Assembly (NCBI GenBank): GCA_028641055.1 | Contig: CM054062.1 | Coordinates: 26,904,808 to 26,968,807 of the forward strand | DNA length: 64,000 bases | Direction: 5' to 3' | From: Alopecurus myosuroides | Lineage: Eukaryota > Streptophyta > Magnoliopsida > Poales > Poaceae | Part shown: positions 10,681-19,907 of the stretch, piece by piece | Position numbering within the stretch: the first letter of the stretch is position 1 | How the letters are laid out: every line of letters begins with the position of its first letter | Notes under the pieces: model-generated | The model's database searches: none | What the model was told of the DNA's origin: nothing | The model's input: only the letters and a program-made list of their open reading frames with translations | Made by a program: the position numbers and the translations under genes

Positions 10681-11382
10681 AAGAGGTGGGTTCTACCTTT
10701 TTGTTTTGTGTTCCTATGGGCTATCCTAGCACAACCAAGCAAATATTTCCACATTGCTACCCCCTTTCGACGTCGTTACCGCGTGTTTCCGTATAAGTCC
10801 GGTATTTCTCCAGCGGGTAGGGTTTCACCGGGAGGGGGGATACGGAGCGTCAGGGATCCCAACACAAGCTAGGGGGTGTCATACCATGTTAGTATAGGTG
10901 TGTTGTGTGCTTTGGATGTCAAAGATTTCTCTCTGGGGTGTGACCCGCTTCACCGGCATCCACTTCTCTCTTGTGAGCGCTTATAGGGTGAAACTCCTGT
11001 ATCAGACCAAACATCGTGACTCTTTCAAAGAGGTGGGTTCTAACTTTTTGTTTTGTGTTCCTATGGGCTATCCTAGAACAATCAAGCAAATAGTTCCACA
11101 TTGTTCCCCCCTTTAGACGCAGTTACCGCGTGTTTCCGTATAAGTCATGTAATTTCTCCAGCGGGTCTAGGGTTTCACCGGGAGGGGGGGCTACGGAGCG
11201 TCTGGATCCCAACACAAGCTAGGAGGTTCCATAACATGATAGTATAGTTGTGTTGTGTGCTTTGGATGTCAAAGATTGCTCTCCGGGGTGTGACCCAGCT
11301 TCACCGGCATCCACTTCTCTCTCGTGAGCGCTTATAGGGTGAAACTCCTGTATCAGACCAAACATCGTGAATCTTCCGAAGA
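10681..11382 (+). repeat. 348-bp tandem array, left part
   Basis: Two full units (10681-11027 and 11028-11378) start AAGAGGTGGGTTCTA and contain TAGGGTTTCACCGGGAGGGG and GGGGTGTGACCCGCTTCACC. A third unit is cut after its first bases by the Tat insertion at 11383 and resumes at 26605. Frames inside are repeat products and not genes. Confidence 0.9.
11378..11382. repeat. 5-bp target duplication of the Tat element, left
   Basis: GAAGA here is repeated at 26604-26608, directly outside the two LTRs. Confidence 0.9.
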
Positions 11383-12267
11383 TGTCGGGGGGTTACCCCC
11401 GAGTAGGGTAAAGGCAAGTGCTAAAGGCAAGATCAGAAGGGATGTTTGGCCGAGTAGCCGGCTACCCGGTACTCGCTACCCGGTCGACTGCTACCCGGTC
11501 CTACACATAGATAGCCAGAAGGGCAAATCAAGGAAGTTGCGTTCCTCCGAGTAGAAGAGTTGGCCCGAGTAGAAATGGCGGGAATCTACTCGGGACAGAA
11601 GTCAAAGGAGCCGTTCTGACACAGGTACCCGCGTATCCCGGGTCCGTACTTGGCACTATTCATGGCACTGTTCATCTGAGGACGGCGTGCCTGACAGCGA
11701 CAGTGTGTCAGCGGGGCGTCGCAGAATAGGGGGGACCTACTCTGTGTTCGCCGCAGTGATAACAGATCGGTTACTTGGTTTTGCCCAACGACTTTCCGCA
11801 CCAGGACAAACCTAGAAGCCAAAGCTGTCAGCGGGAACTCGGAAGAAGTACGGTGTGCACACAATGTCGACATCTGTTTGTATTTGGCTGTATCCGGCTG
11901 GGCACCGAGTATATAAGGTGCCCTGCCCCCTCCTGCGCGAGGGATCCTGCGGACGCTGACCTAGATCACACACTGGGCTCAGATTCTTGACCTAGTTCAT
12001 CACGTAGAGAGAAGAGTGGCTACTCGGTAGCAAGAACAATTGTACTGTGGCTACTCGGTGAGACACCAATATACAGAGAGAAAGGCAGGAGTAGGGGTTT
12101 TACCTCCTCACGAGGGCCCTGAACCTGGGTAGATCGTGTTGTTTGCAGTGCTTGTTTCATACTTCACGCGGCTACTCGTCGCGTGATCCCTCCCCGAACG
12201 CCTCCAACGTCCATCGTCCCCACAACTTTAGCCATCCTATGGCATCTGCCGTGACACCACCACGACA
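11383..12267 (+). repeat. 5' LTR of the Tat element
   Basis: It runs from TGTCGGGGGGTTACCCCCGA to CACGACA. It contains a cluster of CTACCCGG/CCGAGTAG words (about 11452-11500) that can pair with one another, and a TATA box TATATAAG at 11910-11917 as the likely U3 promoter. Pair identity with the 3' LTR is about 98.8 percent. Confidence 0.92.
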
Positions 12268-15200
12268 GTTGGCGCCCACCGTGGGGCAACCAGCGACGCT
12301 GGTTGGAGTTTCCGTTCGGACCGGATCGATTTCTGCTACCGGAGAGCGCGTGGTCTGCGGCCTTGTCCACAGATTCGGCTCCTTCGACTTTGTCACCGAC
12401 AACGCCGGCGATTTCGGCGGCAGGGCCATGCCGGAGGGCGGCTCGGTGCTTTCTTTCGGCGCGCACCTCGTCTACGTCGCCACCATCATCGACCGCGAGT
12501 ACCCTGAGCTGGTGCATGTCGCGGAAGATCCACCTGCTGTCATCGCCGCGCGCGGGAGGCCGCTGAGCCGCTCCGCGGACATTGGAGAGGTGATGATGAC
12601 CGGCCCTGCTGCTGACACTGGGAAGGGCGCGGCTGCTACCGCTGCGGCCATCGTCGAGGATCTCGCTGGCTCAAGTGCTGGCGGGAAGACGCACAAGCCC
12701 TACGAGAAGGAGTGCAACCTTCCGCTCTCCACTACTCCGACAATCCCTGCGTCTGCTGCGCGGACGGGTATGCCGCCTCCCACTGATCTCGAGCTCCTGA
12801 CCATGAAGGCGCAGCTCGACCGGCAGCGCGAGGAGCTGCTCGCTGAGCAGGCGGAGTTGGAGAAGATTAGGCTAGAGCTTAGCTTAGATGAGTTTGAGTA
12901 CAACAAGGCTCACGGTTTCACACCGGTTGTTAGGAGAGCTAGCAAAGTAGGTGCTACGCGTCGCAACTTAGGTGCCGAGATGGCAACGGTTGTAGAGGCT
13001 CCCAGTCAGTCTGCCACCGCAAACACCTCCACTAGACCCAGATATAGCACACCCGCCAAAACACTTAGAGCTGCTGAGGCTGTAGCTGCCGAGTTGCCGC
13101 ATCTAGCTGGCGACGCACGCGTTAGGCAGCAGGAGAGGCTAAACGAGCTGGTGCTAGAGGCTGCTAGGCAGAACGAGGAGTTCCGGAAAGCCAACCCGGG
13201 TGTTGGAGCTTCTCAGGTGGTGCACTCGCATGTGGCTAGATCTAACGATCAAGCCTCATCACCGCATCCCAGTCGTGAGAGAAGCCGGAGTGGGCATTCC
13301 GGCAAGGGTAGGCAGATGCAGGTGTACGACCCGGCTGTCGCCGCGAAACATCTCGTTGTGCCGCGACAGTCCGGTCAGAAACACAACGCTGCAGGAGCAG
13401 GCTTTCAAGCCCATAAAGCTCAAAGCCAGGCCCGAGATGGAGAGCGCCCAGGCCCTTCTCAGCATCCAGTTGCTCAGCCTACTCGGCAGCGGCAGCAGCC
13501 GCGTGCGGTGGCGCCAGCCGCCAACCCGGTGGAGCAGCCTGCAGCTGCGCAGGTGGACAGATATGATGATGGCTACTCGGCCATGGGGTTGGCTGGCTAT
13601 GACATCCTGGATCGTGTGGGCGAGCGTGTGCTGGCGCCTGGAGATGCAAGGCACCAGCTGGACCGGATCAGCTTGTCGGTGCGGCTCGAGAACACGGGAC
13701 CTCCCGGCCTCGAGTGCTTTGGCCCGCGCATCATGAACGAGCCTTCCGTGAAGAACTTCCAGCTCGCAAGGGGCACCAAGAGCTACAATGGTAGCACCAA
13801 GCCGGAAGACTGGCTCAATGACTATGTCACCGCGGTTCATATCGCGAACGGCAACCGAAGATGGGCGGTGCGGTACGTTCCGCAGATGCTAGAGGGTCCA
13901 GCTCGCACTTGGCTCAACAAATTGCCCAAGAACAGCATCAATTGCTGGCTGGACTTCTCGGAAGCCTTCATCAGCAACTTCACCAGCACTTACAAGAGGC
14001 CGAATAGGCTACAACAGCTGTCCGCTTGCAGGCAGCGGGAAGACGAGACGGACCGCGAGTATCTCACTCGGTGGAGCACATTGCGGAACACCTGCGAAGG
14101 TGTGAATGAAGCCCAGGCCATCACGTGGTTTGCGCAGGGTTGCAGACATGGCAGTATGCTGTGGCAAAGGTTGCAGAGGGAAATGCTAAACACTCTGGCG
14201 GAGACCATCAAGATCGCGGATCAGTATGCACTCGGTGATCCTACCCAGCCCCTGATGGATTCCTCCGAGCCGAGAAGAAACTTCAACAGCAACAAGCGTA
14301 ACGAGTTCCGCAACAAGCGCAGGGGTGACCGAATAGATACTCGGTACGACCCTGAAGAAGTGAATGCAGTGGCTGTTGGAGCTGGGGGCAGCCAAAGGCA
14401 AAAACCTGCTGGAGCCTACGGGCAGAACCAGAACCAGGGCCAAGGCAACAAGAAACCATTCCGCGCTCCTCAGTCGGGTAGCGGCAACTCGGAGCAGACA
14501 AGGAAGTTCGTCTTCGACGACATGAGGGATGGCCCATGCAGTTTCCATACTCAGCACCCCTCGAGGCCTGCTAACCACACTACCCGACAGTGCGAGTGGT
14601 GGGATCTGATCAGGAATGAAGGCTTGCCTCCTCCTCCTCCTCTGTCGGCTGCAAATGCCAATGTGCAGCCTGCTCGCGCACCCGCAGCTCGGCCTCCAGT
14701 GTTTCCGAGAAGAGAAAACGTGAACCAAGTGGATTTAGGAGCCAACCGTCACTTCAACAATGAGGGCTACCGCAACAACAACAACAACCACAACCGCAAC
14801 AACAACAGAGGCAACAACAACTACCAGGGCAACAACAACGGCAACAATGAGGGCGGAGGCTGCAACCAGTACCAAGAACACCATGAGAGCTACATGATCT
14901 TCACTTCTGAGCCCGTCGACAAGCAGTCACAGCACAGGCGTGCCATGGAGGTCAATGCCGTGATCCCTGCTGTTCCTCACTATATGCATTGGTGCAACCA
15001 AGAGATCACATGGTCCCGAGTAGATCATCCCAAGGTGATGCCCAACCCGGGTAGCTACGCTTTGGTGCTGGATCCTACCTTCTTGGGTCCCGAGAAGAAT
15101 GTGAGGTTCAGCAAGGTGTTGATCGACAACGGCAGCAGCATCAACATTGTGTACAGAGACACACTCGAGAAGCTTGGGCTGGCCGAGAACATGCTGCTAC

Positions 15201-15706
15201 CTAGCAAGACCACTTTCCATGGCATTGTGCCGGGAGTCTCGTGCAACCCGATTGGCCGAGTGTGGATAGATGTGCTATTCGGCACCAGGGAGAACTGCCG
15301 CACAGAGAGCCTGCAGTTCGAGGTGGTTGATCATCAGAGTCCCTATCACGCTCTGCTCGGCAGGCCTGCTCTGAGCAAGTTCATGGCCTCTACCCACACG
15401 GCATATCTGAAGATGAAAATCCCTGGTCCCAATGGTGTGATTACCATCTCTGGTGACTACAAGAAGTCCATGGAGTGCGCCTCTACAGGTTCTCAGTTGG
15501 CGGAGTCCATGGTGATTGCTGCCGAGAAGAAAAAGATGTACGAGGTGGTGGCTATGGCGCAATCCGCGCAAGCTAGTGCGCAGGGCGTGCTGAGTTCCCA
15601 GCACGGGACCGCGTTCCAGGCATCTCAAGAAACAAAGAAGGTTCAGGTCGACCCTGAGTTCCCCGACCGCGTAGCCATCATTGGCTCCGGGTTGGCGGAG
15701 AAATAG
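12239..15706 (+). CDS. gag-AP: Tat element Gag and aspartic protease
   Basis: The frame is open from inside the LTR. ATG 12239 lies in the last bases of the LTR and the first ATG after the primer site is 12428, so the start is uncertain. A coiled, Glu-rich stretch lies at about 12790-12900. The retrotransposon Gag capsid domain, beginning near KPEDWLNDYVTA and including LEGPARTWLNKLP, is at about 13800-14230. A basic linker and an Asn-rich tract (about 14770-14850) follow. The protease has IDNGSSINIVY (active Asp near residue 963 from 12239) and HALLGRP. Gag would form the particle and the protease would cut the polyprotein. The TAG at 15704-15706 is in frame with the reverse transcriptase that follows, so it is either a programmed readthrough site or a null mutation. 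Confidence 0.85.
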   Translation: MASAVTPPRQLAPTVGQPATLVGVSVRTGSISATGERVVCGLVHRFGSFDFVTDNAGDFGGRAMPEGGSVLSFGAHLVYVATIIDREYPELVHVAEDPPAVIAARGRPLSRSADIGEVMMTGPAADTGKGAAATAAAIVEDLAGSSAGGKTHKPYEKECNLPLSTTPTIPASAARTGMPPPTDLELLTMKAQLDRQREELLAEQAELEKIRLELSLDEFEYNKAHGFTPVVRRASKVGATRRNLGAEMATVVEAPSQSATANTSTRPRYSTPAKTLRAAEAVAAELPHLAGDARVRQQERLNELVLEAARQNEEFRKANPGVGASQVVHSHVARSNDQASSPHPSRERSRSGHSGKGRQMQVYDPAVAAKHLVVPRQSGQKHNAAGAGFQAHKAQSQARDGERPGPSQHPVAQPTRQRQQPRAVAPAANPVEQPAAAQVDRYDDGYSAMGLAGYDILDRVGERVLAPGDARHQLDRISLSVRLENTGPPGLECFGPRIMNEPSVKNFQLARGTKSYNGSTKPEDWLNDYVTAVHIANGNRRWAVRYVPQMLEGPARTWLNKLPKNSINCWLDFSEAFISNFTSTYKRPNRLQQLSACRQREDETDREYLTRWSTLRNTCEGVNEAQAITWFAQGCRHGSMLWQRLQREMLNTLAETIKIADQYALGDPTQPLMDSSEPRRNFNSNKRNEFRNKRRGDRIDTRYDPEEVNAVAVGAGGSQRQKPAGAYGQNQNQGQGNKKPFRAPQSGSGNSEQTRKFVFDDMRDGPCSFHTQHPSRPANHTTRQCEWWDLIRNEGLPPPPPLSAANANVQPARAPAARPPVFPRRENVNQVDLGANRHFNNEGYRNNNNNHNRNNNRGNNNYQGNNNGNNEGGGCNQYQEHHESYMIFTSEPVDKQSQHRRAMEVNAVIPAVPHYMHWCNQEITWSRVDHPKVMPNPGSYALVLDPTFLGPEKNVRFSKVLIDNGSSINIVYRDTLEKLGLAENMLLPSKTTFHGIVPGVSCNPIGRVWIDVLFGTRENCRTESLQFEVVDHQSPYHALLGRPALSKFMASTHTAYLKMKIPGPNGVITISGDYKKSMECASTGSQLAESMVIAAEKKKMYEVVAMAQSAQASAQGVLSSQHGTAFQASQETKKVQVDPEFPDRVAIIGSGLAEK
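12269..12287 (+). other. Primer binding site
   Basis: TTGGCGCCCACCGTGGGGC starts one base after the 5' LTR, the standard site for tRNA-primed minus-strand synthesis. The priming tRNA was not assigned. Confidence 0.75.
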
Positions 15707-16366
15707 GAAAGCGAGCTCATCCACTTCCGCCGTGAGAATCGGGATGTGTTCGCCTGGTCCAATGAGGATTTGCCAGGTGTCCCGAGGGAGTTGGTTGAGC
15801 ACTCACTACATGTGCGTCCTGACGCCAAACTAGTGAAGCAGGCTATGCGCCGCTTCGGAGATGAGAGAAGGAAGGCCATTGGTGACCAGATCACCAAGTT
15901 GCTGATAAGCAATTTCATCATGGAAGTGCTGCACCCGGATTGGCTAGCCAACCCGGTCATGGTCGAGAAGAAGAAGGAGGATCCCAAGGCTGCTACTGCA
16001 TGGCGCATGTGTGTCGACTACACCGACTTGAACAAAGCATGCCCCAAGGATCCTTTCCCGCTACCTCGCATCGATCAGATGATCGATTCCACTGCTGGTT
16101 GTGAACTGCTGTCTTTCATAGATGCATACTCTGGTTTTCACCAGATAGCTCTCAATCCTGCTGATCAAATAAAGACTGCCTTCATTACCCCGTACGGGGC
16201 TTATTGCTATCGTGTCATGTGTTTCGGGTTGCGGAATGCGGGTGCTACTTATCAGCGGTGCATGCAGAAATGCTTGCACAATCAGCTCGGCAAGAATGTG
16301 CAGGTGTACGTAGATGACATTGTCATCAAAACGAATAAAAAACAAACTCTGCTTGCCGATCTTTAA
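15707..16366 (+). pseudogene. pol (RT): Tat element reverse transcriptase, interrupted
   Basis: Same frame as gag-protease after the TAG. It shows the Gypsy RT signature: VEKKK linker, WRMCVDYTDLNKACPKD, FIDAYSGFHQIALN, FGLRNAGATYQR and the catalytic YVDD at about 16306-16317. It copies element RNA into DNA. A second in-frame TAA at 16364-16366 separates it from the thumb and RNase H part (YKMKLNPSKCTFGV), which continues in the same frame. Two stops in one polyprotein point to decay and not to regulated readthrough. Confidence 0.88.
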
Positions 16367-19105
16367 GAAACCTTCGCTAACCTGCGCAAGTATAAAATGA
16401 AGCTGAACCCGAGTAAATGCACCTTTGGCGTTACGGCTGGCAAGCTACTCGGCTTCTTCGTGTCTAGTCGGGGCATTGAAGCCAATCCTTCAAAAATAAA
16501 ATCTATTGAGAGCATGTCTTTGCCGAGATCCCTGAAGGATGTGCAAAAATTTACTGGTTGCTTGGCATCTCTGAGTCGTTTCCTGGGCCGAATGGGCGAG
16601 AAGGCCCTGCCTCTGTACCAGCTAATGAAGAAAAGTGGCAAGTTTGTCTGGACTCCGCAAGCGGATGTGGCATTCAATGAGCTGAAGGCAATGCTAGGTA
16701 GCGCTCCCATCTTGGCTAGTCCGCTACTCAAGGAGCCAATGCTGCTGTACATTGCTGCTACCAACCGAGTGGTCAGTGTGGTGATTGTGGTGGAGCGAGA
16801 AGAAGAAGGCAAAAGTGTGCAGCGCCCAGTATACTACCTCAGTGAAGTGTTGTCCAGCTCCAAGCAGAACTACCCGCATTACCAGAAGATGACCTACGGT
16901 GTGTACCTGGGCGCCAAGAAAATGAAGCATTATTTCCAAGAGCACCCCATCACTGTTGTGAGCTCTGCTCCAATCTCGGATATCATGGGCAACAAGGAGG
17001 CGAGTGGCAGAGTAGCCAAGTGGGCAATCGAGCTGGCCGCGTACGCTCCCGCGTATGCGAGAAGGGAAGCCATCAAGTCTCAAATCCTGGCAGAATTTCT
17101 GGTGGACTGGGCTGAGGTGCAATACGAACCTCCCGCTCCAGTTTCCAATTACTGGAAGATGCATTTTGATGGCTCGAAGGTGAAGGAAGGCCTTGGTGTT
17201 GGCGTAGTGCTCACGTCACCCAAACGAGATCAGCTCAAGTACGTGCTGCAGATTCATTTCAAAGCGTCCAACAATGTTGCAGAGTACGAGGCCGTGGTGC
17301 ACGGCTTGCGAGTAGCCAAGGAGGTTGGCGTGCAGCGCATCATATGCTATGGCGATTCAGATCTGGTGGTGCAGCAAGTCTCTGGCACTTGGGATGCTCT
17401 GGATGCTAACATGGCATCATACTGCTTCCTGGTACAGTCTATGATCGGATTCTTCGAAGGCTGCGAGTTCCAGCATATTCACCGGGCAGAGAATGAAGCA
17501 GCAGACGAGTTGTCCAAGTTGGGATCTTCTCGGCAGTCCATCCCGGCGGGGATTGCCTTGGATCACTTGAGGAAGCCATCCATCAAGCCATCTCCCAACT
17601 CGGAATCCATATTTGTTCCTTCTCTGCCAAGTGAAGAATCCGTTCCCATGGAGATTGACTGGGAGAATGCAATAGAGAACCCGGGGACTGCCACTCCCAA
17701 CCCGGGGACTGCCATTCCTTACTCGGGGACTGCCACTCCCAACCCGGGGACTGCCACTCCTTACTCGGGGACTGCCGTTCCCTACTCGGGGACTGCCACT
17801 CCATACTCGGGGACTGCTGTCCTCAACCCGGGGACTGTCGCATTCATTGAGGAGGTTCTTGCCAATCGTTCAGGGCTCCAGAGAAGCGCTCCCAACCCTA
17901 AAGAGCAGCCAGAGGTGCCTGTCCCGATGGAAGTGGACGAACCAGTGTTTTCTACACGGGAGACACCGATTTGGGCCATGCCCACATTATCCTTCCTAAA
18001 GGACGGCACTCTGCCAGAAGATGAGTTGATCGCAAGGCAGATTCAGAGAAGATCCAAGGGCTACACCATATTCAGAGATGTGCTGCACAAGAGAAGTGCC
18101 ACTGGCGTGTTGCAACGCTGTGTGGACCCAGAAGAAGGAGGAGAAATTCTGTTGGAAATACACCAAGGAGAATGCGGGCACCACGCCTCTTCTCGGGCGT
18201 TGGTCAAGAAAGCTTTTCGGCATGGCTTCTACTGGCTCACAGCTCTGCAACAAGCTGAAGACATTGTGAGGAAGTGCAACGGCTGCCAGATGTTCGCGAG
18301 TAAGATCCACATGCCTGCTTCCGAGCTGAAAACCATTCCTATTACTTGGCCGTTTGCTGTATGGTGTTTGGACATGGTTGGCCCCTTCAAGCCGGCTAGA
18401 GGCAACATGACGCACATCTTAGTCATGGTGGACAAGTTCACCAAATTGATTGAAGTGAAGCCTATTCGGAAGTGCGATGGAGCTACAGCCGTGAAATTCT
18501 TGAAGGATGTGATCCTGAGATACGGCTACCCGCACAGCATCATCACGGATAACGGTACAAACTTTGCTGGGGGGGCAATGGTGCGGTTCTGCAGAGATAA
18601 GCACATCCGACTAGATGTTGCATCTGTTGCGCATCCCGCCTCCAATGGGCAAGTGGAAAGAGCAAACGGCATGGTGCTGACAGGCATAAAGCCAAGGCTG
18701 ATCGAGCTGTTGCTGAAAACACCTGGGTGTTGGCTAGACGAGTTGCCAGCGGTGTTGTGGAGTCTAAGGACTACCCCTAACCGGTCAACCGGCTACACGC
18801 CATTCTTCTTGGTATACGGGGCTGAGGCCGTGTTGCCAATAGACTTAGAGCATGACTCCCCCCGAGTAACCCTCTACACTGAGGTGGAGGCAAGAGAAGC
18901 TCGAGAAGATGACGTTGACCTGCTCAAAGAAGCAAGAGAGCTTACTCTATCACGTTCAGCTATCTACCAGCAAAACCTGCGGCGTTATCATAGCCGAAAG
19001 GTGAACCCAAGGGTTTCCGAGAAGGAGACATGGTCCTTAGGCTTGTGCAACACACAGCCGGGATGCACAAGTTGTCTCCTCCATGGGAAGGGCCCTTCAA
19101 TGTGA
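16367..19105 (+). pseudogene. pol (RH-aRH-INT): Tat element dual RNase H and integrase, interrupted
   Basis: It continues the RT frame: RT thumb, the Gypsy RNase H remnant (about 16740-17100), then a second archaeal-type RNase H. That domain has HFDGSK (about 17163), NNVAEYEAVVHGL, YGDSDLVVQQVSG and ENEAADELSK with its Asp/Glu residues present. A repeat-encoded Pro/Gly/Thr linker follows (17680-17840). Integrase has an HHCC zinc finger (HQGECGHH...CNGCQMF, about 18160-18297) and DDE residues in CLDMVGPF (about 18370), TDNGTNF (about 18547) and QVERAN (about 18653). There is no chromodomain. The frame ends early at 19105 because of a shift near 19010-19020. Confidence 0.88.
17681..17842 (+). 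repeat. In-frame 24-bp repeats encoding an octapeptide
   Basis: Eight or nine head-to-tail copies of a 24-bp unit of the type (A)ACCCGGGGACTGCCACTCCC or TACTCGGGGACTGCC encode (NPGT/YSGT)A(T/V)P octapeptides between the second RNase H and integrase. All indels are multiples of three, so the frame stays open. The core CGGGGACTGC also occurs directly before the 3' LTR. Confidence 0.88.
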
Positions 19106-19236
19106 GCAAAGCGCTGCACAATGATGCCTATTATCTCGTGGACGTGCGTCCATCACAGGAGAACAGGGAAGATAAAGCTGGAGAGGAATCCAAGCGCCCC
19201 TGGAATGTAGCCCTACTTCGTCGCTTTCATTCGTGA
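19012..19236 (+). pseudogene. Frameshifted C-terminus of the Tat integrase
   Basis: This is the C-terminal end of the polyprotein in the next frame (GDMVLRLVQ, SPPWEGPF, VDVRPS), ending with TGA at 19234-19236. The shift fits a one-base loss in the GGGTTTCCGAG run near 19010-19020. In intact relatives this part binds DNA. Confidence 0.75.
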
Positions 19237-19907
19237 GCAAAGATGTGTATGTACTCTCTTATCCGAGTTAAAATTCTACTCTGTAATCTGAAATTAAGCT
19301 CGGGGACTGCCCTCGTCCAAACTTGCTCTGTGTGTTTCTACCCGGCTTCACTTTTGTCCACTCGGTTGCTCTGCTTAAAATTTCACGAGTACATCTAGTA
19401 CTGTGTTTAAACCTACATGCCAACTCTTCGACTCTGCTGCTGTCCGAAACCCGGCTTCATGGCAAGCAAGAGAACAAGCAAAAGGTCAATGAGCACAAGA
19501 AAAATTACTAAGGAAAGAAAGAGTGCAGGAACCGAATAGGATGTCTTTTACTGCTGTTTCTTGTTAACTCCTTTTCGGCTAAGTGGCGGGCTGCGTTACT
19601 ATGAGTGTTTCTAAGTGGCTAAGTATTTGCAACTCCAACTTTGAATTCTTGTGACTCGAATACCAAAAAAGCAACAAGTTGCGGGTAAGAGCTGAGATGA
19701 AAAGGAAGAGCGAATAAGAAATGCAACTCGGGGACTTGCATGATAACGCAACCCGGCATCGAGCCAAGGCTGCTCAAATTAACTAAGTTAAATATTAAAT
19801 GTGAATAAAACTGAGTAGCAAGTGACAAACGTAATTGTTTCGATACATCTGCACCCGGCATCCCGGGGATCTGATAAAAGTTTTAAGGACAAAGTTGCAG
19901 GAAATAA
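19237..19907. other. Spacer between convergent Tat genes
   Basis: Non-coding. It contains two further copies of the CGGGGACT(T)GC word (about 19301 and 19732). The sense polyprotein and the antisense gene converge on this stretch, so it probably holds the antisense gene's 3' end. Confidence 0.5.

Noticed and set aside
12143..12238. Upstream ATG at 12143 as the gag start
   Set aside because: It lies well inside the LTR; the frame is merely open there, and later ATGs (12239 or 12428) are more plausible.
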